Below, one piece after another: positions 22,813 to 37,637 of a stretch of DNA of 64,000 bases. Position 1 is the first letter of the stretch. Each line of letters starts with the position of its first letter. Below the pieces are notes generated by a model. That model had not been told where the DNA came from. It worked only from the letters and a program-made list of their open reading frames with translations, and did no database searches. Position numbers and translations under genes: made by a program. The stretch comes from Liolophura sinensis (taxonomy: Eukaryota; Mollusca; Polyplacophora; Chitonida; Chitonidae): contig NC_088301.1 of the NCBI RefSeq assembly GCF_032854445.1, positions 15,622,281 through 15,686,280 on the forward strand. The letters run 5' to 3'.

Positions 22813-24809
22813 TCAACGCTCGTTTTTCTTCGCGTAATCCATAGCAGCCTTGCCCCAAACATCTTTCTGCTGGATGTCCCCTCCTCGAAGCTGGAGGAGC
22901 GAAAAAACAGCGGGATTCCCACTTTTTGCAGCGAAATGCAGCGCAGTTTGATGATTGGCATCTTGCAGGCGGATACTTGCGCCATACTCGACCAAAAGTC
23001 GAGTTACGTCCTCTTGGCCTTGTTCCGCAGCGTGGTGTAACGGAGTGGTTCCCCAGCGGTCCCTGACATCTACCACTGCTTGGGCGTTGATCAGCGCCTC
23101 AGCAATCTCCACAGAACCTCGGCATGCAGCAAGGTGAAGTGGGCGCACGTTGTCCTTGTCTGCGATATTCACATCAGCCCCGAAATCAATAAGAATTTCC
23201 ACTAACTTACCATGACCTCTCTCTACCGCGTGATGAAGCGGTGATTTCTTGGAAGCTATGTCCAAGATGTTCGGATTACACCCAAACCGGAGAAGGGTTG
23301 CTAGTGCTTCCGGTTTCCCGAGCAATGAAACAAAGCTGCACGCTGACTGAGAGTTTTCACCCATGACATTGAGCTTTCCCTTTTTCATTTTGCTCAACAT
23401 AATGAATTGTCCTCCAATCGCAGCCCTGTATAAAACTAGCATGAAATCGTAGCCTTCCGCAGGGCGGGCTGATGATCTTTCCATGACGTATTGCATGAAT
23501 TCCTTCTCCTTTAGCTGAGATACGAAATAGCGAAGAAAATGCGAGTTCGCGAAGGAAACCTGCTTTTCGATGGAAAGTTGTTTTAGGTAATTTATCCAAA
23601 ACGTCTGGAAAGCAGTGTCCTCTACTGCTGGGTTTGAGAAGACATGCGGAGCATTGCCACGTATAACTTCCTCCGTTACGACACTGGCGAAGGCTGTGTA
23701 AGCATCAGGGTCCAGCCATATACAGCCATCGTCCATCGTCTCGCATGGTGAACATGTTTTCAGACGACATTTCTCGACGATAAAGTCAGGTGGGGCATAT
23801 TCCACGATCTCGTTAATATTTGTTCCAGCCAGTTTTTGGATGATTGTGTTCAACACGATGTGGTCTGGGATAGAAAACAACCATTCGCCTTCTTCGTCTT
23901 CAACAAATTTAAGAAAATGAAAACTTTCGGAACATATGAACCTTGCAACGTTTTGAGGAAAATGGGGAAGATATCCATCGATATCTTCCGCAAATAAGGC
24001 TCTAAACAGTGTCAATGTTTTCTCCTTTTGAAGCAAGTTAATTAGTTCTGAATTGCTCAAGGTCCCATCACTGAATGCCAGCAATATCATTGTGAAGTAT
24101 GCAACCTTACTCTGACCTTCCAGGCGTTTTAATGCAGGACACAAGATATTTGCCGGATTTCTGAATACATCAGCAAAGTTATTTATGTAATGGCCACTTT
24201 TGTTGCCAAAATATTCCGTCGCCACCATTCGGCAACAGTACGGGAAGGCAACAGCATCGGTTACTGACGTTATCAGACTTATATTGTTTGAGTCAACAAC
24301 TGTTCCAGATTCGACAAAATGCGCTTGGATCATTTCAACTTTTTCCTTACCCGTCAACTTTGAAGAAGACACACAGACGGGATTTTGAAACAAACTGACG
24401 TGGCCAAAATCTGCTTGATATTGTTTCCATATTCGACTGCAGCAAGAGATGGCAATTTTGACATCGCAGCTCGGGTTGCAGATAGACAAATCCGGAAGCA
24501 ATGATTCTGCCCATGCCTTTATCTTATCGCGTGAAGGATAAACCCTCCCAAATATGTCATCGCAGACGAATAAGATCCTACTACCCATATCGCGCGAAGA
24601 TACTATATCTTCAGGGTGACCAACACTGACCGTGGTATAGCCATTCTTTTCCATAGTCCGACTTAGATTTTGGAGGATCATCGTTTTACCTTCTCCAGGA
24701 CCCCCTATGAGGAAAACCACATGTCTGTCTTGCAGATGTTTCTGTGCGTCAAAGAACGCCCTCGTTGGAATAAAGGGGTTCCCGGTCCCTGGCAAAGGCT
24801 GGGTTTTTC
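22813..24809 (-). CDS. STAND-type P-loop ATPase with C-terminal ankyrin repeats (main exon)
   Basis: A single exon encodes about 665 residues. Counting from the in-frame ATG at 24819, GGPGEGKT at 39-46 is a Walker A motif, ILFVCDD at 82-88 is Walker B, and VKIAISCCSRIW fits the sensor strand of STAND ATPases (nSTAND3-like family, from memory). After a long helical region come about five ankyrin repeats (about residue 495 to the end) with the hallmark PLHHA, PLHLAA, TPLHHAA and ALHFAA. Such proteins act as oligomerising switches, often in innate immunity. The upstream sequence TATATGTTTTCAG is a plausible splice acceptor ending at 24810; the exon would then start with GA at 24809, completing the codon left open by the 25088-25186 exon. 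The ATG at 24819 is therefore probably intronic. It converges on the LINE, which ends 560 bp beyond its stop. Confidence 0.88.
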
Positions 24810-25087
24810 CTGAAAACATATATTTTTTCCCCAGAATTCTGTCTGGATAAGGAACATACAGTTCTTCACATTAGTCGCGTCAGAAAAACTTTAATTGGAA
24901 ATCCTGTAGCTTCTTCTAGAAATGGACTAGGTTATTCTCTTATAAAAGTATCTAGATAAGGATACTTGAAGTGATAGCAAGAAAGAATTATTATGACGCT
25001 TTGTTTATTCATGTATATCATAGAGCAATGAAACTGTTAATCTGTACTTGCGCAAAACATTGTTGCATATTCGTTTTTATTACTTAC

Positions 25088-25186
25088 TGTCGACTACATT
25101 TTGGGATTGAGCAAATTGTGCGATATCCCCGTCTATCTCCATGTCACGACAGTTTCGTTGACTCATTTCAATCTCATACTCTTCAT
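25088..25186 (-). CDS. Upstream coding exon of the STAND/ankyrin gene
   Basis: On the minus strand a strong acceptor (TAATCTTTGTCTTACAG) ends at 25187 and a consensus donor (GACA then GTAAGT) begins at 25087. The 99-nt exon is open in the frame DEEYEIEMSQRNC... and starts and ends in phase 1. Its last single base joins the GA that begins the main exon to give an arginine codon, so the frame continues into KTQPLPG and the ATPase. The acidic peptide has no recognisable domain and is likely a linker. The main doubt is the absence of transcript evidence. Confidence 0.72.
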
Positions 25187-25344
25187 CTGTAAGACAAAGA
25201 TTACATTTTGGACAATCGCTTATAGATAATATCAAGTGACAAACTGAAAGGTCAATTTGATCTAGATGTGACAATCACAAAACTCGCGCCTGCAAGAAAG
25301 TATTCTCGTTTGAACGGAATAATATACAATGAAGTTTTTTTTTT

Positions 25345-25605
25345 TTTGGATTGGTGTTTTACGCCATACTCAAGAATATTTCACTTATACGACGGCGGCC
25401 AGAATTAAGGCGGGAGGAAACCGGGCAGGCCGGAGGGGGGGGGGGGGCGATTGGGTGGGGGAAAACCATCAACCATCCGCAGGTTGCTGAAGGCCGTCCC
25501 ACGTAGGGCCGGAGAGGAAGCCTGCATGAACTGTGCTTGAACTCAGGTTGACCGCATTGGTGAGAGGCTTTTTGGTTATGGCGCCGCGCTGGCACGCAAG
25601 TTAAT
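25345..25605 (-). mobile_element. SINE (family 1), near full length
   Basis: Minus-strand reading gives a tRNA-like head remnant (GCGTGCCAGCGCGGCGCC, CAATGCGGTCAACCTGAG), the core with GCCGCCGTCGTATAAG, and a poly-purine tail seen as the T-run at 25336-25347. It includes an 11-13-bp G run at about 25435-25447. It sits in an intron of the STAND gene. Confidence 0.85.
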
Positions 25606-25764
25606 ATGTAATGTAATACATTGTGCGCTATAGTCACACAACTTGTCAAGAGACGCTGTTGCTTACAGTTGAAGTCAGAATGACACGTTTAATCGAAATC
25701 GTCCTCAGATGTGCAGTCTAACGTGAAATATTGTGGTTACTTGGTTTAGACGTTTGCTAATAAC

Positions 25765-25980
25765 TGTCTTCCGTACGTTTTATCTCGTTTGCCATACAAA
25801 ATCGGCTTGGGGGCTCTGTGTACGATGAACCATTTGTGCCACCTTCCCTTTTAACTGCGGTGTCAACATGCTGTCGTGAGCCGTAGAAGCTGACGTTTCG
25901 ACAGTTATTCAGATTGTAAGTGTACACATTGATTACAGTTGCCGGTGATTCTCTGCGTTCTTCCTTCTCACAGTCTTGTT
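25765..25980 (-). CDS. Possible further upstream exon of the STAND/ankyrin gene
   Basis: A reasonable acceptor (GTTTATTTGACAG) ends at 25981 on the minus strand. The frame then stays open to a stop at 25757. A phase-1 donor (GACA then GTTATT, weak) would end the exon at 25765, matching the phase needed by the next exon. The peptide contains VINVYTYNLNNCRNVSFYG and a G-S-R-Q-H-V string, loosely like small beta-rich or amyloid-type signalling motifs. The donor is poor and another could be used; no effector domain is recognised. A SINE lies in the intron between this and the next exon. Confidence 0.4.
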
Positions 25981-25989
25981 CTGTCAAAT

Positions 25990-27560
25990 AAACTATACCA
26001 ATGTTAAATCACTCTTTACGAATTAAAGGAAAAGACCTATAGAAATCGAAGTAGGCGTCGCTGAATAAACTACTTAAGATCATGCATAAATATACTTTCT
26101 TTATTCTTTAGATTTTTGCGAAAAAAGATAAAGGCGCTCGATCATTTTAATTCTACGGTGTTTTTTTAAGGACCATACTACCAGATGTTAGTAGCTCTGA
26201 CGTCACAAGAAGTTTATCCAACTCTAATCGCAACACTGCATATTGCAATAGCTCTTTTTACCACTAAAACATCACAGAAGTAAAAAATTCCTTGGCAATC
26301 TAAATTAACCGGACGTGTAATTTACGTCACGACATATACCCATATTGGTATATTACTTCAGATATAAAGTGCGCACATCTGCGAAGCATGTTTATAAAGC
26401 CGATAAAAATATGTCGTAAACATTACACGTCTACACAAATATAAACCTTACTGTGTGAATATATGCCTAGGAATTGGCGAAGTCTTCGTCCTGAAAATTT
26501 CGGAAAAATATCCAATAAAAGATCAATGTGTCAAGGTCACTGAAAAATGCAGGTGGATTATGTTTGATGGATCTTTCATGCAAAGTTTTCACAAGTATAT
26601 ATTCTATAACTTAAATAGTCCCAGTGACCGTGAGAAATTCGTCAAGGTCACTGAAAATAAACTGATTTTTTCTTGCATGGTTTGGTAAACTCTCTGTAAA
26701 CGTTCAAGAGATAAACTGTTTACAAGTTAACGGTGACACGGGATCAAACTAAGTCAGTGAAGAACAATAGGGTTCTTCCCTCTGACTAGATGCACATCGC
26801 ATCACGGTATAATATTTATGGGAACTGCGTGTTAATAAAGCTCGACAGATATGGTGCTTGTCTGTAGCAAAATATAAGTGATCATGAATTACCAGAGTGA
26901 CCTTGAAAAAGTTGACCAAAATCGTGAGAAAAGTATGGCTATTCGGAGCCAAAGGCCTAACGACCTTGAAAAACTACGTCAGTGTCGAAAAACGAAAGTT
27001 GTATTTTTACGTAAAGCTGTCACGAAATTGAAATGGTTTGAAAGGTATTGTTTGTACAAGCTTGTCATAAAATGTAACTGGTATGACCTGAATGAGCCAG
27101 AAAAAAACTGCCGAAGGCCAGCTAAAATAAATAGGATTCGTGCATATTATAGTTTATATGTGATAAAACCTGGCTAGAAGGATTATTCAGGACATTTACA
27201 AAGGAATGGATGTACATGTAACAGGTTTGAATCAACTGTCTCCAAAATAGCCATCAGCCAATAATGGCGATGGTGTAACATGACGGATGGGTATGGGTTT
27301 AAAGCATAAATCTATCAAACAATAAAGTGTCTACAATAGTTATACCTCTTCTTTACGCGTACGTTTCAATAAAAGTACAGTATCTTTACCGGTCGAAGTT
27401 CATGCTGACCGTTTCAACTCTTCAGGTTGAATTCAGCTCACTCCGGCTCGACCTTGTTTTTCTGCCTGGCACGAAACTTGAATGAAAATGACGTGTATGT
27501 CTGGGACAGTTGTGTTGTATTTTAGTTAACACACATGTCCATAGCATAGGAGTAATTTTG
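25990..27560. other. Intergenic stretch with scattered GGTCA-type motifs
   Basis: Two plus-strand open stretches (26455-26688, 77 codons; 26878-27177, 99 codons) show no domain. CAAGGTCACTGAAAA occurs at about 26533 and 26641, and the inverted form GACCTTGAAAAA at about 26898 and 26961. This suggests a decayed repeat with inverted halves rather than genes. Confidence 0.4.
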
Positions 27561-27564
27561 TTGA

Positions 27565-28000
27565 AGGATATATGAAACATTTGGTTTTTATTTCTTAATA
27601 TGTAGTATATGCTGTGGCTTAACAAATAAAAGTACCAAAAAATTGTCAGCTTTCTTCTTGGGGTGTAAAAATGGCTTTAATTTAATTTTCGTAAGGCCCC
27701 AGTGGTCAGTTCACAAGCTTAATATTGCTGCCGTGATGACGTCAAAACAACTTTTTCGGTAGTGGGGGGGGGGGGGGGAGAGCCCAAATCAGGGCCCAAA
27801 CTGGTCTTCCGTTACAAGGTATGAATATTCCGAATATTTCCAACTATTGACGGAAAATATGCATAAAGTAAGGAGAGGTTATAACGAACTAAACAAAACA
27901 TGCCTCAAAAATAAAATAAAAAATGTAGTTTGTTTGGCATATATTTCCCATATGTTCCTTTAAATCATACTCTTTTCAGAGTACGTTTTTTATGTATCTT
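27565..28000. mobile_element. TTAA-type MITE, family B, copy 1
   Basis: Left end AGGATATATGAAAC follows TTGA; the right end TATGTATCTT precedes TTAA at 28001-28004. Internal blocks (TTTATTTCTTAAT, CCCCAGTGGTCAGT, GGAAAATATGCATAA) recur in the same order in the copy at 37.6 kb. It carries a run of about 16 G near 27763-27778. Confidence 0.7.
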
Positions 28001-28004
28001 TTAA

Positions 28005-28624
28005 TCATATCATGGTACGATAAATTTCATTTTGTGGGGGAGATGACAAACACTATAGACCATTCAATTATGCCTCCAAAACTGAGTGTCTGTGGTTGAT
28101 GATAAATTGTAATAACTATTACCATTGGTTAACATTTAAAACCTTGAACATCGTATTTTAACTTCCCTCACACTTTTAATCGACTAAACCTTTTCATGTC
28201 AGAGATGTGTATAGGCGTGGCGTTAATGTTAAGACGCAAGCTGCTCGTGCAAAATTTTTCCATTAGCGAACTATTACGTGCATATAGTAAACAAAAATTA
28301 TGAAACAAGAGACGTGGCTTTCTATACCTACCAAACAACCGATAGAAATAATACCTATATATAACCTTGAACAATGCCCGAGGCTACTGATACCAGACTG
28401 ATATGGGACTGCTGAAACGCTTCGTCAGCTTGTATTTGTATCCAAACGACATACATGTCTGAGGTCGTGTGTTCCGGTTCGGAGGAAACAAATAAAACTT
28501 TTAGTTTAGACGCTATAAAAAATATATTGTAGGTCTGTACATTCATTGTAACCACTGTAGGTCTGGCAGCTTTCCAAATAGAACCAGTTATTTATTTTCA
28601 ACAGAAAATTCCCATTTAGAAAAT
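28005..28624. other. Intergenic, nothing recognised
   Basis: No domain-bearing frame on either strand. Confidence 0.4.
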
Positions 28625-28800
28625 GTAGGCTATGTGCTAGTTTGATAGTTGACCTGTACAGGTATATGATGCAATTGTCGAAACCGAGAGAACGTCCTCA
28701 CCTCGCATCCGACTCGGTCATTTCTAGATCAAAAAGTAGGCTATGTGCTAGTTTGAAACCTATACAGTTTATATGTATAGGTAAATGATGCAATCATCGG
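28625..28800. repeat. Two-copy direct repeat, ~110-bp spacing
   Basis: GTAGGCTATGTGCTAGTTTGA followed by a CCTGTACAG/CCTATACAG and ATGATGCAAT block occurs at about 28626 and 28736. Confidence 0.7.
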
Positions 28801-29284
28801 CAAGACTAATTTCTCACATCAGCTATGTTAAACCTGTAAATTTGTCAATTCGTTCGTTGTGACATGGGAAAGAACATGCAGATGTCAACTATGAAAAACG
28901 AAAACTTATATAAACCTATTTTAGTGCTATGCTTGTGTAAGTATTTTAAGGCGGATTGCTAACATTATACAGAAACCAATGGTGTGTCTGTGATACGAGA
29001 CACGTAATCAGGTTCACCTCGTGAGCTGGGATTATCTGAGGCCTCCTTATTGATGACTATCTCGCTGTGACGTATCTTCGTGTGACGTACCAAGTTCTCG
29101 TCTTCGGTCATCGCCGAGCTTTTATAATATGCGACGAAGGATTTACCTCTTAATAATGACAGCCTTATGTACTTGCGCCCCAGTTCTGTACGGAAGTGTT
29201 TCCGTTAAACTAAGCAAAATGAAAAAAAATAATAATAAAAGATACAGATAGCACAACAGTTTGGCAACCATAAATTTGAACAGT

Positions 29285-32641
<3,357 letters not shown>

Positions 32642-32741
32642 ATAATAATCCGTTAAATTCAATAGAGAGTCTGTTGTCTGAGTGATGCTAAAATCTATTG
32701 TCTTTTTGCAGCAGAGCCTATTCAGCGAGGGCAACGGTTTA

Positions 32742-33203
32742 TTTTACACTAAAAAAATTAATCTGCTAATTTTAACAGAAAATCTGTTGTCTGAGTGATG
32801 CTGGAATGTATTCTGTTATTCCGGCAGATTATTTTGTTAAATATAACTCATATATTCTCTTAATTCAACGTAAAGATTCTGTTAGACTGACAAGATATTA
32901 TGTTGAATATATGACAGAATATTGTGCTATAATAAGACAATGCTTACCAGCATTACTCAGATGATATTAAAACTGTTAAAACTGAGTTTCTGTGAAAATT
33001 AACAAATTAATTCTATGAGTGTATGAAATATATCGCACATATTCTAATATTCAGCTAAATATTAATTAGACTAAGAGTATATTATCTTACTACATGCGAC
33101 ACAATATTATGTTGTAATATATAAAGGAATGCATTCTTGTATCACTCAGACAAGGAACTTTCTGTTAAAAATCAACAGATTATTTTTTAATGTACAGTGT
33201 AAA
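32742..33203. mobile_element. MITE with long (~60-80 bp) terminal inverted repeats
   Basis: The left arm (TTTTACACT, then TAATCTGCTAATTTTAACAG, then TTGTCTGAGTGATGC and GAATGTATTC) is matched in reverse complement by the right arm ending at 33203 (AGTGTAAA). An extra partial copy of the TCTGTTGTCTGAGTGATGCT motif lies just outside at about 32670-32690, and a related inverted fragment lies near 32950. Target duplication is not resolved. Confidence 0.72.
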
Positions 33204-33549
33204 TAAAGGCAAGCTTAGAAACGCACACAGCATATAATCGTATTTTTTCTCAAATGTTAAATTGGTGTTTCTTGTGGTTGAAAACGTTGCATGTAGATGT
33301 ATAAATATAGACTTTTACAGGTCAAAATGTTTTATAATGAGAACGTTATTGTTGTTCCTAGCTCAAAATAAATGATTTAAAATAATTTTTTTAAGTCACC
33401 AGAAATCTGCTTGGATTTATACTGCATCATATCGAAAACTCACTTAATGAAATCTATCCCTGTCTCTTTAAAAAAAGGATGCCCTGTGGGCAAATTCGAT
33501 CACTTCCATATTCCCTATGCCAGTTTCTCGAAAAGATCGATTAATCACT

Positions 33550-33642
33550 TTATAGGTTTCCTCCCACCATTATGCTGGCCACCGTCCTATGAGTGAAATA
33601 TTCTTGAGTACGGCGTAAAACACCGATCAAATAAATAAACCC
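33550..33642 (+). mobile_element. SINE fragment (3' end)
   Basis: Contains TTTCCTCCCACCATTATGC, GTGAAATATTCTTGAGTACG and the AATAAATAAA tail only. Confidence 0.82.
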
Positions 33643-34564
33643 ATAAAATAATGTACGTCGACATACGTAATACGATTAGTCCCTGCAGATACATGTATAC
33701 AGGTTATATATCCACAGGGATCAAATGTGCGTGATACATTTTACTACGAGTATGATATACAGTATGTGGCCTACCTGTACCTCTATGCAGGTGTGTCCGA
33801 AAATGACTATGGAAAGGTAACGCTATCTGCCAAGAAAAATGCAACCCCTTGCTTCCTTGGTAACACATGAATAGACCGTTGACGTATGTTGTCACAAAAA
33901 GTGATCACTACCCTTGTAAGCTATATGCTGTATATGCATAAGCCTAAAAAGAGACAGAGCGATGTTCTATTGAGTCCTGATATACATGCGCGGGGGTCAC
34001 GTCACTGACGCATGAGATCAAATTTCAAATCTATATACGATACACACATATATGTTATATGTGTACACAAACATGCAGACAAATACCTTAAATAATTATG
34101 AGGTACTTATGCTATACTCGTGATATTACATGTCAGTCCTAAAACGACCTTTTGCGGCACCAGTTCAGAAATGAACATTATTGGCATGGTCCAGATTAAA
34201 ACTTCTCGTACCGAAGGGTCCTCTCTGCACTGTCTCGCTGTACAACAGTCCGCCATTACCGTCGCAAGGTGAGGAATCTTGAACGGAATATGAGGGCTAC
34301 AGGTTTTATGACGACGAAGTTTATGTAAAAACATATATACAGATTCTGTTTTTTTTCCCAATCATTAGGTAGGTCAAAATTTCAGCCTATGAACTGTGGA
34401 TAAATTAAACGTGCAGGACTGCTTTGACGCCATATTAACTGTGACAAGTGGCGTGAAACCGATGAGTCACGGCCCTTGCTGTATGGGTTTTTTAAAGAGG
34501 ATTTCCGTGGAAAAACCCCAATAGAGCGTCGTGATGAATACTCACAAGACACATTATCAGGTCG

Positions 34565-34565
<1 letters not shown>
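33643..34565. other. Intergenic, nothing recognised
   Basis: No supported gene or repeat. Confidence 0.4.

Positions 34566-34615
<50 letters not shown>
34566..34615. repeat. (AT)n microsatellite, 25 units
   Basis: Uninterrupted AT dinucleotides. Confidence 0.96.
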
Positions 34616-34617
<2 letters not shown>

Positions 34618-34846
34618 CATATCTATGAACTATAGAACTTTGCTCCTCTGAAATCATTTGTCGTGGTGTAGACTAAAGTAATATATGCCGTCATTCCATG
34701 CTAAAAATGAAACCACTTGTCATTTGTGAATGAAAAATGTATGATACGATCTTAATGGTGCGAATTTCCATGATCAAGAATATTTTAATAAAGAAGTAGT
34801 CAACAATGAATTTTTTAAAGGCTTTTTAAGAAAGAAACGGTTATTA

Positions 34847-35113
34847 TTTTTTTTTTTTTTTTGATTGGTGTTTTACGCCGTACTCAAGAATATTTCACTT
34901 ATACGATGGCGGCCAGCATTATGGTGGGTGGAAACCGGGCAGACCCCGGGGGAAAACCACGACCATCCGCAGGTTGCTGACAGACCTTCCCACTTACGGC
35001 CGGAGAGGAAGCCAGCATGAGCTGGACTTGAACTCACAGCGACCGCATTGGTGAGAGGCTCCTGGGTCATTACGCTGCGCTAGCGCGCTAACCGACTGAG
35101 CCACGGAGGCCCC
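34847..35113 (-). mobile_element. Full-length SINE (family 1) with 13-bp target duplication
   Basis: Reading the minus strand: GGGGCCTCCGTGGCTCAGTC then GGTTAGCGCGCTAGCGCAGC (A-box region), CGCTGTGAGTTCAAGTCC (B-box region), then core, GTGAAATATTCTTGAGTACG, GGCGTAAAACACCAATC and an A-rich tail (the T run at 34847-34862). GAAACGGTTATTA flanks it at 34834-34846 and 35114-35126. It is the best reference copy in the window. Confidence 0.95.
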
Positions 35114-35261
35114 GAAACGGTTATTAGTAAGCCTATGTATTGTCTTATAATATTATGTGACGTGTGTATGTGAGAATGGGCTTTACACCCAGATTTACGA
35201 TTTGTTAAGATAATCTGTTGACGGTTGTAGACAATCGTTATAAATCTTGATGAATCTGAAT

Positions 35262-35482
35262 GCAGTGACCCACGAGCCTCAAAGCACTGCCGGCGCTGTG
35301 AGTTCAAGTCCATCTCATGCTGGCCTCCTCTCAGTCCGTTCATGGGAAGGTCTTCCAGCAACATGCACATGGTCTTTCCCTCCGGATACTGCCCGGCTTC
35401 CTCCCACCATAATGCTGGCCTCCGTCGTATAAGTGAAATATTTTTGAGGATAGAGTAAAACACCAATCAAACAAATAAACAA
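35262..35482 (+). mobile_element. SINE (family 1), missing 5' half of the head
   Basis: Begins near GCAGTGACCCACGAGCCTC, keeps the B-box-like GTGAGTTCAAGTCC, the core, and the AATCAAACAAATAAACAAA tail. It lies 150 bp from a full copy in the opposite orientation, so the pair could form a hairpin. Confidence 0.88.
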
Positions 35483-35639
35483 AAGATTGCTTTGGCCCGA
35501 CTACACGAGTCCTAAGCTCAGCCGCTTGTACTGTACCAGTAATGTTAATCTGCATTAAAATTGAAGACAACCCAAACTTAAAACTTTTACCGCTTTATAA
35601 AGCAATATCCAGCAGATCTGTTTGATATAAATCGATATA

Positions 35640-35687
35640 TTTATTTAGGCCTATTTATTTATTTATTTAATTTGATTGGTGTAGGCT
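35640..35687 (-). mobile_element. SINE tail fragment
   Basis: Minus strand gives CACCAATCAAATTAAATAAA followed by more ATAAATA units; only the 3' tip remains. Confidence 0.5.
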
Positions 35688-36054
35688 AACCGATAAACTT
35701 TTACAATATCATATGAAGATTATCTTAATTTAAATAGACCACTCTGTGGATGTCATTTGTCATACTACTCCTTTGAAGTATGCGCGTCTCGGGACTAGGA
35801 TAAATTATCAACACAATTCAGAAGTCTACTTCTACGTCTTTGCTTAAATTAAAACTAAAATCTGAACCCCTATAACACATACCTAGTGCGTAGTGTTCGC
35901 ACAATCTATATGAGCCATGAACACTTCGTTTGCCTCTTTCTGTTTTCTGAGTTATGCCGTATCAACAGTCAACAATATTAATTTACAATTATAAGTTGGT
36001 ATAGAGCAAGCTTTCTGGAGCTTTATTCCCGCCAATATTGTCTCATATATTGAG

Positions 36055-36058
<4 letters not shown>

Positions 36059-36114
<56 letters not shown>
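36059..36114. repeat. (TA)n microsatellite, 28 units
   Basis: Uninterrupted TA dinucleotides. Confidence 0.96.
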
Positions 36115-36116
<2 letters not shown>

Positions 36117-37633
36117 GACGGTACATAGTCTCAGGCAGGCCTATGACTCGATTCAGGATTGAACCCCGGATTCACCATTCACGACGCTGCATATGTAACC
36201 CTGAATGTACATGTACGCCTATAACATAGCTGTTGGTATAGATGCGTGTGTAGGCCTACTCTGATTGAATACACACGTAAGAAACTGAAAAAAAAATGTG
36301 TAAAATGAACTACATATATGCCATATATCTACTAATAGGCCTACCTGTCAATAAGCCCTACAAGCATTATTACTCTCACCGCATTGTTGGCCTACTACAG
36401 GTAGCCTACACGTATATATCTGAATGGAGGCTATGTATACACGTATATGTCGTGAGGCCCCAGAGCCTAAAATTACCCCTTCCCAGCCACGATCTCATAC
36501 TGAAACCCCTTCTGTCTCTACGTGAGTTTCATTAACTTCAGAGGGAAACACAATCGAGACAAATAAATTGTCGCATTTTGAACACACGTACAAAGTTCGC
36601 CTATAAGTAACATCTGCCACAGAGTTTTTTTTCTGCCTTTTTCCGATGATTTCCGAGGGTAGCCGACAGAAGTGTCAGCGTCACCATACAATGTAAGCTG
36701 GGGAGGGAGGCAGAATGGTGATCCCCAGCAAAGGGGACGAGGACAGCTCATTTACTGTTTCTGTCAACGAAGATGTCGGCAAAACCGTTCGTGGAAAATT
36801 GTGGACCAGGTATATAAATCAGTGGACTATCGATATTACTCGATCCTCCATTGTAAATGACGAAGGGCTGCACTCTAGCTGAAAATATGGCAGACGACAG
36901 CCTGATGTTGTTGTTGTTGTTTTGGCCAGTCAACAACACTTTGGCAGCGACATGCTCCGTGACAGTGCTAATGATAGTGTGTTTTACTAAATAGCTTAAC
37001 GAAGGTACAAAGAGAAAATGGCCTGTGGAAAACCCAAGGCGGTCTGTGGAAAACAAAGGCGTTTTTTTTTAATTTAAAATTTTACACACTGTTTTCAGCA
37101 TAAACTATGTCAGATTATTTGACCCCAGGCATGTTTAGTCACAGTTGGTCTCCTACACGTGGATACAGTACTGTACTCTCATATGGTTAGCTTTATAAGT
37201 GAAGCTGACTCCTGATTTAACAGTGTACTAACTTCTCCCAGATGTTCGCAAATGACCCAGCTTGTAATGTTGCACAGCTGACATTTCTAACCGATCGCTT
37301 CATCTGGTATCAAGTTATCATGTTGTCTGTGTTCTTCACAGTTGTCTGAGTTGTTCACAAAGGCTTTTCCACTTGAGAGTGTATTTATTGTCTGTGTTGT
37401 TGGGTTACCTGGATATGTATGAGTTAATGTGTAACCTACCTACTTATTTAAAACCCAACAGCTAATGAATCCCTGAGCCATGTGACGGCGAGAACAGGCT
37501 ACCTACCTCCGTCTGATTTCTGCCAGGATTGAGTGTGACTGTGTACTGCTTGGTATGTCAGTACAACGTCAGTTCAGCTGAACCACACACATGTGGCTAT
37601 TTTTAAATATATTTTTCTATATTTGTGGCTACA
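36115..37633. other. Upstream region of the SLC17A9-like gene; 5' exon not identified
   Basis: Candidate start codons at 36773 (ATGTCGGCAAAACC, followed by a GTATAT donor-like site) and 36892 (ATGGCAGACGACAGC) exist. The first leaves the wrong phase for the next coding exon and the second has no good donor. A (TTG)n lies at about 36906-36921. The missing N-terminal exon could be here or further off. Confidence 0.35.
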
Positions 37634-37637
37634 TTAA

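Noticed and set aside
22607-22858. Frameshifted C-terminal extension of the STAND/ankyrin gene
   Set aside because: The main frame ends naturally after the last ankyrin repeat, and the alternative frame has no ankyrin or other motif.
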